From assembly GCF_000427805.1 (NCBI RefSeq), contig NZ_ATYS01000023.1, positions 1,131 through 65,130 of the forward strand: a DNA stretch of 64,000 nt, given 5' to 3'. Shown piece by piece: positions 17,258 to 24,599 of the stretch. The notes under the pieces were generated by a model. The model was given only the letters and a program-made list of their open reading frames with translations, had not been told where the DNA came from and searched no databases. Source of the stretch: Budvicia aquatica DSM 5075 = ATCC 35567 (GTDB lineage: Bacteria; Pseudomonadota; Gammaproteobacteria; Enterobacterales; Enterobacteriaceae). The position numbers and the translations under genes are program-made. Each line of letters begins with the position of its first letter. The first letter of the stretch is position 1.

Positions 17258-18211
17258 ATGAAAAACTTTGAAAGTATAAAACAGTTCTACTTAAAATATT
17301 TAAAACTAGAAGAGGAAATTAATGACTCTATTCTAATAGAGGATATGGCTTTGAAATATTTCGAGTCAAATTTTATTAATGAAAATGATGTAATGAAAAT
17401 ACATTTGGCTAAAGGGTTGTTCTCAGATTTAGTCTATAGTAGTGGGGAAAAGTATACATGGTTATTGAATTTTAAAAACCAATATAATAATCAGGCTCTT
17501 TGTGATTACATAGCTTTTGTTTTTATGAATTTATTCTCTATCGGTGTTGCTAAATATAATGATAAGCAATCCTATATCACTGGTTTTCATACTCAGGGTT
17601 TTCAGTTATTAATTTTAATGGCGACACATAATATTGAAATGGCTGATTTATGTTATTCCCATCTAAAAAAGAATGTAATGGACGGTGTTCTAACAAGAAC
17701 GGTAAGGAGAAATAAAAACGCTGATATTCCACCTAAAAAGTTGGGTGTTTTAGGGTATGGCATGTTAGCGTCAATCCATAACGAGACCTTTGACTGGGAT
17801 GCTGCCCAAATTCCCTATGATCGTTTATATACCGATTTTGTCAGAGATAGCCTTTACTCTGGAGATGAGACATTAGTCGCCGAAGGCATTCTCTCCTTAT
17901 TAAACAGTCATATAAAATGGGCATCGAGAAGTCTCGATATTGAAAGTGAAGTGCATTTCTTAGGGTATGAGTATGATGAGGATTATGCATTATTATGGCC
18001 ATTTGAGTATCAGGCCATTAAAAACATTCGTGCACAGCGTGGGTTAACGACTCCGGTAGTTGCACACCCGTTATGTGAAGGGCCTTTGGCTACCACGGAC
18101 CACCGTCCAGATTTCAGTCGGTGGCAGGCCCCGGAATGGTTTTTCCCAGTAATGGATCGATTAATTGCAATTGAGCCTAAATTTGCTGAAGCGAAAGCGT
18201 TATTTAAATAA
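17258..18211 (+). CDS. Presumed immunity protein of the nuclease effector (copy 1)
   Basis: Encodes 317 aa, soluble and predicted mostly helical, with no signal peptide. That fits a cytoplasmic antidote to a nuclease. It lies 16 bases after the candidate toxin gene. Two other intact genes in the window (21789-22730, 23067-24020) encode the same family. Shared features are TW-L-x-x-x-x-x-NNQ, a THN-x-EMA/D segment, Y-x-DF-V-x-x-x-LYS-x-DE and the C-terminal LLWPFEYQAIKNIRAQRGL-TTP followed by HPL and DFSRWQAPEWF. The W-x-FE-x-x-AI motif recalls the C-terminal domain of DUF1911 (PoNi) immunity proteins, but I am not sure of that relation. Binding to the toxin is inferred. Confidence 0.6.
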   Translation: MKNFESIKQFYLKYLKLEEEINDSILIEDMALKYFESNFINENDVMKIHLAKGLFSDLVYSSGEKYTWLLNFKNQYNNQALCDYIAFVFMNLFSIGVAKYNDKQSYITGFHTQGFQLLILMATHNIEMADLCYSHLKKNVMDGVLTRTVRRNKNADIPPKKLGVLGYGMLASIHNETFDWDAAQIPYDRLYTDFVRDSLYSGDETLVAEGILSLLNSHIKWASRSLDIESEVHFLGYEYDEDYALLWPFEYQAIKNIRAQRGLTTPVVAHPLCEGPLATTDHRPDFSRWQAPEWFFPVMDRLIAIEPKFAEAKALFK

Positions 18212-18235
18212 GTAAAATTCCGGGAGAAAAATAGC

Positions 18236-18982
18236 ATGAGGCTAACATCCGCAACGCTTGATAATGTCAATAATCGGCGCATGTTTGCGTTTGTCGAGAC
18301 GTGTGTGGATTTTGTGAGTACACGTTTTGCTGATGTGATTAAGTATCGTAATATACAGCTAGAGCAGTTGCGATTAGCCGTAAAACAGACTTATGAATGG
18401 ACTGAACTAGCAGGTAGGCCTAGTCAGTTGCTTACACTAAGGCTTATCTGTGCGCGAATATGTTTTGGTTCTTATTTTATGGAAGATATACGCTATTCAG
18501 AATTACAGAATATTGTTAATCGCCAGGTGGATGCTGTTCGTTTGACCGATGAAGACCCTATTTATAATTTTATTGTCGAGCATATTGATGACTGGTCGTT
18601 TGACTGTTTTGTAGAGAACCTTGAGATTACATGGAGTCTTGCGGCATCAAGACAGGTTATTCCCCGAGAATCACCAGACTGGCCTAGCGGTGAACAAATT
18701 TTCGATAAGCTATTTGACGCTGAAACAAGAACCGCATTTCACCTGACGGATACTTTGCGCTCTGGCATTTTTCAAATGCTGAAGGATACCGTTTCACCTA
18801 TTTCATCCCTTCAGGCGGGAGAGCAAACACAGCTATTACTCGCCATAGCCCAGTATTATGACGGTTTTCGCTGCTTTGATGACCCTCTCAGACCACGATG
18901 GTATGGGGTATTAAATTCAGAAGATATGGACGTAACCCGCTGGCAGATCCAGAAGGTATATACCCCGGAACAAGGAAATTAA
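18236..18982 (+). CDS. T6SS-linked hypothetical protein before PAAR
   Basis: Encodes 248 aa that I do not recognise. It is soluble and helical, rich in aromatic and acidic residues, with W-x-x-x-x-GRPSQLLTLRLICARICFG at about 56-80 and DWPSGEQIFDKLFD near 160. The C-terminus RPRWYGVLNSED is followed by short strands. GGGAG precedes the start. The stop lies 1 base from the PAAR start, so the two are probably one translational unit. That pairing suggests a PAAR or effector accessory protein rather than an immunity factor; this is inference from spacing. Confidence 0.6.
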   Translation: MRLTSATLDNVNNRRMFAFVETCVDFVSTRFADVIKYRNIQLEQLRLAVKQTYEWTELAGRPSQLLTLRLICARICFGSYFMEDIRYSELQNIVNRQVDAVRLTDEDPIYNFIVEHIDDWSFDCFVENLEITWSLAASRQVIPRESPDWPSGEQIFDKLFDAETRTAFHLTDTLRSGIFQMLKDTVSPISSLQAGEQTQLLLAIAQYYDGFRCFDDPLRPRWYGVLNSEDMDVTRWQIQKVYTPEQGN

Positions 18983-18983
18983 A

Positions 18984-19283
18984 ATGAGCAAAGCCGTTGC
19001 CCTAAAAGGACATCAACATACTTGCCCTATGGTTGATCCCGGCCCTAAGCCTCACGTTGGTGGTCCGATAGATGAATGTCAGCAAACCTTTGTGACTTAT
19101 AATGGGATACCTATTGCGTTAGTCGGCGATAAGCTAACCTGTGTCGGGGGGAGTAGTAAAGATACTATTTCGTCGGGGTCTTCAACGTTAACCATTAATG
19201 GAATTCCTGTTGCTCGAGTGGGGGACTCAACCGCACACGGAGGCGTTATTGTTGAAGGGGCCTCAGGGCTTAAAATTTCGTAA
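18984..19283 (+). CDS. PAAR-domain spike-tip protein
   Basis: Encodes 99 aa, a stand-alone PAAR protein. The PAAR layout is visible: H-x-H-x-CP at 11-15 (zinc ligands His and Cys), PHVGGPI, then FVTYNGIPIALVGDKLTCVGG, and the second half TLTINGIPVARVGDSTAHGG-VIVEG. PAAR proteins cap the VgrG trimer with a sharp zinc-bound tip. There is no toxin extension, so cargo must be carried by VgrG or the adaptor. It closes the vgrG operon; AAGGAA precedes the ATG. Confidence 0.93.
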   Translation: MSKAVALKGHQHTCPMVDPGPKPHVGGPIDECQQTFVTYNGIPIALVGDKLTCVGGSSKDTISSGSSTLTINGIPVARVGDSTAHGGVIVEGASGLKIS

Positions 19284-19401
19284 TTTACCCACGCTTTGGC
19301 ACTCTATTTTAGCAGTTTTTTAGGTACTCATTACTGCATTGAATAAACCACTGCGTCGCGCAGAAATATGAGTATTATTTGAAGGTGAAGGAATATCTAT
19401 A

Positions 19402-20151
19402 ATGTTTATAACACGAACAAGAAAAGCAGCTTTTTTCATTATTGCCGGAGCATTATTATTGTCCGGCTGTTCTACACCGGCCTCAAAAAATCCGACCTAC
19501 GTCAGCTCACGGGCAATGCAAGCTCAACTCTCTGATAATGATGTGTTTGATAGTGATTTAGCGCATGAAATTACTAATGAAGAAATACGCATTACTTACG
19601 ACCAGCCCAATGTAGGCGTAAATTTAGCGTCTCATTCACCGATTATTTTAGTTCAGTCGGGGTCACTGGTGCCTGATGCGTCTATGCAAACTGAAATGGC
19701 AAAATACTATCGGGTATCTGTTTATTCAGGTATTCCACCGACTAAGCCGCGGGTTAAGAAAGACAGTGAACCGGTTATTCAGAACAACTATATGAAGTCA
19801 CTGCGCTTGGTGGCGGCGAAAGGTAAACAGCCTACGGTGGTAGTTTATTGGGGGAGTCTGGAGACGGGGATTTATGATGAAACCAGTAAGTCTATGATCT
19901 GGTCTCCATATCGTGGCGGAAAGCTACCGACCAATACTAAATCACTTCGTTATTTAGTGCGCTTTGTTGCAGTAGATACCCGAACCGGTAATTGGGTAAC
20001 ACATTCTCCGCTGAATACCGAGACTGATTACACCGTCGTGCCATTTGGTTCACAAACTAACGAACTGGCTCAGCTTGATGAGTTGAAGAAAAATGCGTAC
20101 ATAGCCGCTGCCAATGATTTTTCTACTCGTTACCAGCGTATAGCAAAATAA
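19402..20151 (+). CDS. yafT: YafT-like lipoprotein
   Basis: Encodes 249 aa with a lipoprotein signal ending in LLLSGC (Cys23). It resembles what I remember of E. coli YafT: the segment SPIILVQSGS followed by MQTEMAKYYRVSVYSGIPP and later LRYLVRFVAVDTRTGNW. In K-12 yafT is the next gene after aspV. Here the vgrG block lies between tRNA and lipoprotein, which suggests the T6SS arm entered between aspV and yafT. The function of YafT is unknown. It is the only outer-membrane-type lipoprotein in this arm; a role in the T6SS cannot be excluded. The YafT identity is from memory. Confidence 0.65.
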   Translation: MFITRTRKAAFFIIAGALLLSGCSTPASKNPTYVSSRAMQAQLSDNDVFDSDLAHEITNEEIRITYDQPNVGVNLASHSPIILVQSGSLVPDASMQTEMAKYYRVSVYSGIPPTKPRVKKDSEPVIQNNYMKSLRLVAAKGKQPTVVVYWGSLETGIYDETSKSMIWSPYRGGKLPTNTKSLRYLVRFVAVDTRTGNWVTHSPLNTETDYTVVPFGSQTNELAQLDELKKNAYIAAANDFSTRYQRIAK

Positions 20152-20210
20152 ATTATTTTAGGATTACTGTGTTTCAATTTTATCAAAATATAAGCCGTAT
20201 CTAATAGCTC

Positions 20211-20337
20211 TATACCCAAAATAATTCGAGTTGCATCGCTACCTGCAGCGGCCTTATCTCGATAAGCTTATTCAAGTATGTGATTCGGGTGAATGAGCCT
20301 AGCCAACAAAGATGCAGCTTGAAGTATTACGGGTATA
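20211..20337. repeat. Intergenic palindromic repeat, copy 1
   Basis: A 127-bp element with imperfect terminal inverted repeats. The left end is TATACCC-AAAATAATTCGAGTTGCAT; the right end, read in reverse, is TATACCCGTAATACTTCAAGCTGCAT. The inner part has a second arm pair around CGATAAGCTTATT. A related, longer copy lies at 62539-62735. It has no coding capacity and looks like a non-autonomous MITE-type repeat of the kind scattered in enterobacterial genomes. It lies directly in front of the next gene and could affect its expression. Confidence 0.7.
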
Positions 20338-20360
20338 TAAAATGAAAAAGGAATATCTCA

Positions 20361-20891
20361 ATGAGTAACGGAACAGGAAATACTGCTGACAAAAAGCCAC
20401 TATCTAAAGGTATGCTCTACTTTTTTGTGGCAATGGGATTATTTTCTCTCGGTAAGCTTGGATATGGAATATATCAGGACCGAATCGAGAGTGCTAAGGA
20501 GCAAGCGGCAAATGAAAGAGACTTTAGTCAACTGATTAATGAAGTTGAGAGTAATATGGATAGCTATCTGGCTAACCTTAACAAGCAGCTCCCTATTGAA
20601 GTAGATGATGTGACTCAATTGGTTAAACTGGAACGCACCAATAAAGTGGTGAATGCTTACTATCAAATTACAGATGCTAATGCGGCGAATATCCTTTCTA
20701 AAGATACCACTAAGGCCTCTGAAGTCATCAAAGATAGCGTTTTAAAAGCCTACTGCACCGAAACCTGGACGAAAAGCCTGCTCAATCTTAACTATCAAAT
20801 CAAATCGATATACCGTAGCGAAGGGCACCCCGAATTGCTCGACTTTATCGTGCTCAAGGCTGACTGTGCCCGTTTTAGAGGCTTGAATTAA
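20361..20891 (+). CDS. Small inner-membrane-anchored hypothetical protein
   Basis: Encodes 176 aa. Residues 17-38 form one membrane segment (MLYFFVAMGLFSLGKLGYGIY) after a short hydrophilic N-terminus. The rest is probably periplasmic: a charged helical stalk (about 45-100) and a C-terminal domain with two Cys (KAYCTETW and LKADCARF) that could form a disulfide. I do not recognise the family. AAAGGAATATCTCA precedes the ATG. It sits at the left edge of the immunity/pseudogene region, so a membrane-anchored immunity role against a periplasmic toxin is possible but unproven. Confidence 0.6.
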   Translation: MSNGTGNTADKKPLSKGMLYFFVAMGLFSLGKLGYGIYQDRIESAKEQAANERDFSQLINEVESNMDSYLANLNKQLPIEVDDVTQLVKLERTNKVVNAYYQITDANAANILSKDTTKASEVIKDSVLKAYCTETWTKSLLNLNYQIKSIYRSEGHPELLDFIVLKADCARFRGLN

Positions 20892-20913
20892 TCCAGACTA
20901 AAATGTGGGATAA

Positions 20914-21588
20914 ATGGCAACTAACAGTCAGGTTTAAATAGATTAAGGGATTACCTCATATTTTGACCGGCCCGAAAGTATTTCCGGTCTTTCTGAGTGG
21001 GCATATCGGGTTCCTTTTTTGTACCAGCTACTTATGTCTGGCAGCCCTAGACTGTGCGCTTCTCTAATTTCGAACGGATTTGACGCAGAGCCTGATGATG
21101 AAAAGACAAAACTGTATGCGATCAGTAGTGATTTTGAGACGGGATTTGTGCGGCTGAAGAGGTTTTTTTCAATCTTAAAGGCACCTGAATCAGATGCTGT
21201 TCCGCGACTTATCGCCGACATGGAGAATGCAATCAGGTTTCTTGAAGAACATACCGATCGCTATCTTCTTCTTGAAACGATTGAGTTAGATATGATGACT
21301 GAAATCGAGGAAGCCAAACTGCGTGCGCGCGTTGAGACGGAAATCAAGAGCTGTCTGCTTGTCGGAGCTGCTGTTGATGCTCTTCCGGAGAATGTAAACG
21401 AAGCGGCAACGCTTCTGAAGAAAGCTACTCAACAAAAATGTGATGCTACGCTTGACGCCCTTTATGGTCTTCGATTTGACGATACCTGTGATTATGCGCG
21501 AGTTGACCATCCTTTGGGCGTTTCAGAGTGGAGTGAGATCCTGTACTTTGGCCTCTGGAATCGTGCTGAGTTTGAAGCGAATAGCTAA
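20914..21588 (+). pseudogene. Hypothetical gene with a decayed start (two in-frame stops)
   Basis: The open part from 20947 to 21588 encodes a family-like sequence (SYFDRPESISGLSEWAYRV, P-F-LYQLLMSG, CASLISNGFDAEP, LYAISSDFETGFVRLKRFF, then LYGLRFDD and SEILYFGLWNR). I recall similar proteins, possibly DUF7822, that start with a short MANRSYLY-like segment. Here an in-frame ATG at 20914 is followed by TAA at 20935 and again at 20944. No ATG follows before the conserved part; the first usable start, a TTG at 21019, would remove the conserved LSEW. So the gene is probably dead or made as a truncated protein. Its base composition is somewhat richer in GC than the genes around it. Function unknown. 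Confidence 0.6.
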
Positions 21589-21788
21589 TTAGCCAGAACT
21601 CCGGTTCTGCAGCTGGACATCGTTATTTAAGCTGGCGGTGTTCAGTTGCAGGGTAATGTTACGGTCAAGTCGCATTGACAATGATATGTATGTTGTCAAT
21701 GGTTGGTTCGGGGAGTACTCAATATTTAATTCTGTGAGTAGCGCGAATGTTCCAATTATAATACCTAAGGCTGGAAAGTAGAAAAGGA

Positions 21789-22730
21789 ATGCTGATGAAT
21801 CGTTATAAACAAATTTATTCTTATTATTTAAAAAATACTGCATATCTTAATGAACCGCTATTTGATGAACTTTTAGAGTCAGATATATATCGTTTAGTCA
21901 CTCGTTTTAAATCTGAACCTGAGAGTGAGATAAATTATTTTTCTGGGGAAATATTCAAGAGTCTAAGTGAATCATACTTTCAGAAATATATATGGACAGT
22001 TTTCCATAAGCAAGAGATAAATAATCAGTATCTTTCTATATATACTTCTGGTACTAGCATGAATCTATTCGCAAATTATTTCCAGCGCAATGGTGATGAA
22101 CCATTTCATATGGATACGGCTAGTGTTGGGCTTCAAATTATGATGTTAATTGCTTGTAGTCAATTGAATATTGTTGACTTGCTATATCCTAAGGTTATGA
22201 ATTCCATTATTACTGGAGACGTTAAACGTTTCGCTACGGATGATGATGGAGAAATTGAATCTCAGAAAATGTTTGTCTTAGCGATGGAGATGTTATCGAG
22301 CGAAAAGCAAAGTACTATTGATTGGGCTTCAGCGGGCATTCCGATTGAACGATTTTATTATGACTTCGTCAAAGAGGCTTTATACAGCACGGATGAAACT
22401 ATTTTAAAAGAATGGCTTAATGGATTATGCGATCAGCATCTTAAGTGGTGTGCCCGGGCTCCTGATATTATGGAAGAAGCCACATTTATGGGATATGAAG
22501 TACCAGATCAACTCCATCTTTGGCCTTTTGAATACCATGCCGTTATAAATATTAGGGCTAGGCACGGTCTTAGTACGCCAGTGATTGACCATCCTCTATT
22601 AACAAACAACTTCAAGAACATGGCTATTCCAGATTTCAGTCAATGGGAAAAACCAACGTGGTTTACTGAAGTGAGTGAAGAGCTTATCCGCATCAACCCG
22701 GATTTAGCGTTCACGCGTGATTTGTTCTGA
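21789..22730 (+). CDS. Immunity-family paralogue (copy 2)
   Basis: Encodes 313 aa of the same family as 17258-18211. Shared points are YIW-x-x-x-x-x-x-x-NNQ, GLQIMMLIA where copy 1 has FQLLILMA, the FYYDFVKEALYSTDET segment, HLKWCARAPDI and the C-terminal LWPFEYHAVINIRARHGLSTP followed by HPL. It is clearly more divergent than copies 1 and 3 are from each other. No toxin gene precedes it; upstream lies a short open stretch (21594-21782) and the decayed gene at 20914-21588. It is therefore best seen as an orphan immunity gene against a toxin carried by other strains. Confidence 0.6.
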   Translation: MLMNRYKQIYSYYLKNTAYLNEPLFDELLESDIYRLVTRFKSEPESEINYFSGEIFKSLSESYFQKYIWTVFHKQEINNQYLSIYTSGTSMNLFANYFQRNGDEPFHMDTASVGLQIMMLIACSQLNIVDLLYPKVMNSIITGDVKRFATDDDGEIESQKMFVLAMEMLSSEKQSTIDWASAGIPIERFYYDFVKEALYSTDETILKEWLNGLCDQHLKWCARAPDIMEEATFMGYEVPDQLHLWPFEYHAVINIRARHGLSTPVIDHPLLTNNFKNMAIPDFSQWEKPTWFTEVSEELIRINPDLAFTRDLF

Positions 22731-22818
22731 CAAGTAATATTTCACCGAGTGAATGAGAGGGTTAATATCAATGATGATATCTCAGTATATTGTGAAACAT
22801 TTAAAGGGCGGTTTATAA

Positions 22819-23030
22819 ATGAACAGATTTGATAACATAGCTCAATATTACTTTGACCATCATTTATCCGATATGAATGTTGATAGGTTTTGGAAAACCT
22901 ATGCCATAAAAGAAGAAATGATGTTAGAGAGAAACTCTGATAAGGGCAATGAAAATGATACGAAACTTTTTTAAGTGCTAATTCATTATTTGATATGTTG
23001 TATGGGCAGCATGACGAAGTGTCCTGTACT
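22819..23030 (+). pseudogene. Broken immunity-family fragment with a poly-T frameshift
   Basis: An ATG at 22819 opens a 51-codon frame (MNRFDNIAQYYFDHHLSDMN...) that resembles the N-terminus of copy 1 (KNFESIKQFYLKYL). It stops at TAA 22972-22974 at the end of a six-T run (22967-22972). In the frame one base earlier the sequence continues LSANSLFDMLYGQHDEVS, which matches LAKGLFSDLVYSSGEK of copy 1 at the corresponding place. One missing T explains the break. The remaining three quarters of the gene are absent, replaced by the end of copy 3 on the other strand. It is a dead fourth member of the family. Confidence 0.65.
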
Positions 23031-23031
23031 A

Positions 23032-23055
23032 GCCTTGGGCCTTTGAGCCCAAAGC
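23032..23055. terminator. Stem-loop between the immunity fragment and copy 3
   Basis: A 9-bp stem with one mismatch (23032-23040 with 23047-23055) and a six-base loop lies just past the stop of copy 3. There is no T-run on either strand, so termination is doubtful. Confidence 0.35.
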
Positions 23056-23066
23056 TTATCTACGGG

Positions 23067-24020
23067 CTATTTAAAAAATCGTTTTGCTTCAGCGATTCGA
23101 GGCTCTATTTCAATGAGACGATCCATTAGCGGGAAAAACCATTCCGGAGCTTGCCACTGGCTGAAGTCGGTGCGATGCTCCGTGGTAGCTAGAAGGTTTT
23201 CACATAATGGGTGGGTAATTTTCGGCGTTGTTAGCCCCCGTTGTCCCCGGATATTTTTAATCGCCTGATATTCAAATGGCCATAGTAATGAATAGTATTC
23301 GCTATAGTCATATCCAACCGAGGGAGCTTCCTCTTCAAGGTAGAGGCCTCTGGATGACCATGTTAAGTGACTGTCTAATAAAGAATGGATCCCTTCGGAG
23401 ATCAGTACTTCATCTTCAGAATAAAGAATATTTTTGACAAAATTAGTATATAAGGGGTCATAGGGAATTTGAACTGTATTCCAATTAAAAGCCTCATTAT
23501 GGATTGACGCTAATATGCCATACCCCAAAATGCCCAAACGTTGCGGGCTGACATGACTTGCTTTCAATCCTAAAACGGATTTAGTCAGTACTCCATTAGC
23601 GACGTTATCTTTCAGGCCAGGATAACAAAAATTGGCCATCTCGACATTATGAGTCGCCATCAGCATCAATAATTGATAGCCCTGACGATTAAAGCTAGTG
23701 CTATATCCGTAGTATCCTTCGTACTCAGCTACGCCAGATACAAACATATTCATGAAAGTAACAGCAATGAAATTACATAATGCTTGATTATTTTGTTGAT
23801 GTTTATTCATCAATAACCACGTATAAGACTCGCCATAGGTATAGTTTAAGTTGTAATAAACATCGGTACCAGCATATATCTTTGGTGTGTTTGTCGTTGA
23901 ATTAATAGCACGTTGAAATCTCTCTAACAGGGATTTCTCCCGAGATTCTATGTTGGTTAAATATTTTTCCCTTTTATTATACATCTGACTAAATTGCAGA
24001 ATCTCTTGATATCTGGTCAT
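23067..24020 (-). CDS. Immunity-family paralogue on the opposite strand (copy 3)
   Basis: Encodes 317 aa, the same length as copy 1. The two are very similar in the C-terminal half (LGILGYGILASIHNEAFNW, IPYDPLYTNFVKNILYS, WPFEYQAIKNIRGQRGLTTP, DFSQWQAPEWFFPLMDRLIEIEP) and far less so in the first 70 residues. Many bases in the last 130 bp are also identical to copy 1 when reversed. It has no adjacent toxin. Because it is inverted relative to copy 1, the two genes form a long imperfect inverted repeat around 18.2-23.1 kb. The variable N-terminus could set toxin specificity, but this is inference. Confidence 0.6.
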   Translation of the reverse strand: MTRYQEILQFSQMYNKREKYLTNIESREKSLLERFQRAINSTTNTPKIYAGTDVYYNLNYTYGESYTWLLMNKHQQNNQALCNFIAVTFMNMFVSGVAEYEGYYGYSTSFNRQGYQLLMLMATHNVEMANFCYPGLKDNVANGVLTKSVLGLKASHVSPQRLGILGYGILASIHNEAFNWNTVQIPYDPLYTNFVKNILYSEDEVLISEGIHSLLDSHLTWSSRGLYLEEEAPSVGYDYSEYYSLLWPFEYQAIKNIRGQRGLTTPKITHPLCENLLATTEHRTDFSQWQAPEWFFPLMDRLIEIEPRIAEAKRFFK

Positions 24021-24097
24021 TACAATTCCCTAAGATAATCATTTCACATTTATTAAAGTAATAATACCATATCGTTCTAGAGTAAATTTCTTATGCT

Positions 24098-24529
24098 TTA
24101 TTTTTTGCACTTCTCATTCCAAATGTCATTTCCGGTTTTGTTGATGATTGAACCGGGATCGTTATCGCGAGGGATCAGCATATTCTTGCGATACAAATAG
24201 CGCTTTCTGCCTGTGTCATTATATTCTAAAGAAACAATAAATCGTTCCTGATAAAGCTTTTTACCGCTGTTTTCATCAATGGCGGTAACAATACCACATA
24301 CGTGAGCCATAACACTTTCTGACGTTCTTTCTTGCTCAACGTATTGCAAGTCCTTAAACTCTTTTTTCGCGCTTTCTGGTCTAAGTGATTTCTCTATCCC
24401 TTCCTTAGCATAGGTCACCATTGCAGATTCTGAAGGAGGACGCATATATACTTTATAACCTACATAGCTACAAACGGCGATAACCGCCAATATAATTAAG
24501 ATACGTTTTTTTTTCATTTGGGCATCCAT
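24098..24529 (-). CDS. Small membrane-anchored hypothetical protein
   Basis: Encodes 143 aa: a short basic N-terminus, one membrane helix (about 9-27, ILIILAVIAVCSYVGYKVY) and a periplasmic or cytoplasmic domain of about 110 residues with VCGIVTAIDENSGKKLYQERFIVSL and a C-terminal WNEKC. I do not recognise it. It looks like the small single-span proteins often found beside T6SS immunity genes, but shows no sequence similarity that I can see to the other one at 20361-20891. An alternative ATG at 24517 would remove four residues. It is the last gene after the T6SS operon on this strand, 70 bases beyond tagA, and could share its transcript. Confidence 0.55.
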   Translation of the reverse strand: MDAQMKKKRILIILAVIAVCSYVGYKVYMRPPSESAMVTYAKEGIEKSLRPESAKKEFKDLQYVEQERTSESVMAHVCGIVTAIDENSGKKLYQERFIVSLEYNDTGRKRYLYRKNMLIPRDNDPGSIINKTGNDIWNEKCKK

Positions 24530-24599
24530 ATTCAGAATGTAATAAGTTTTGTATGTAATTTATTTTTCAATATATATTAGTATGTTATCTTAGTTTATA

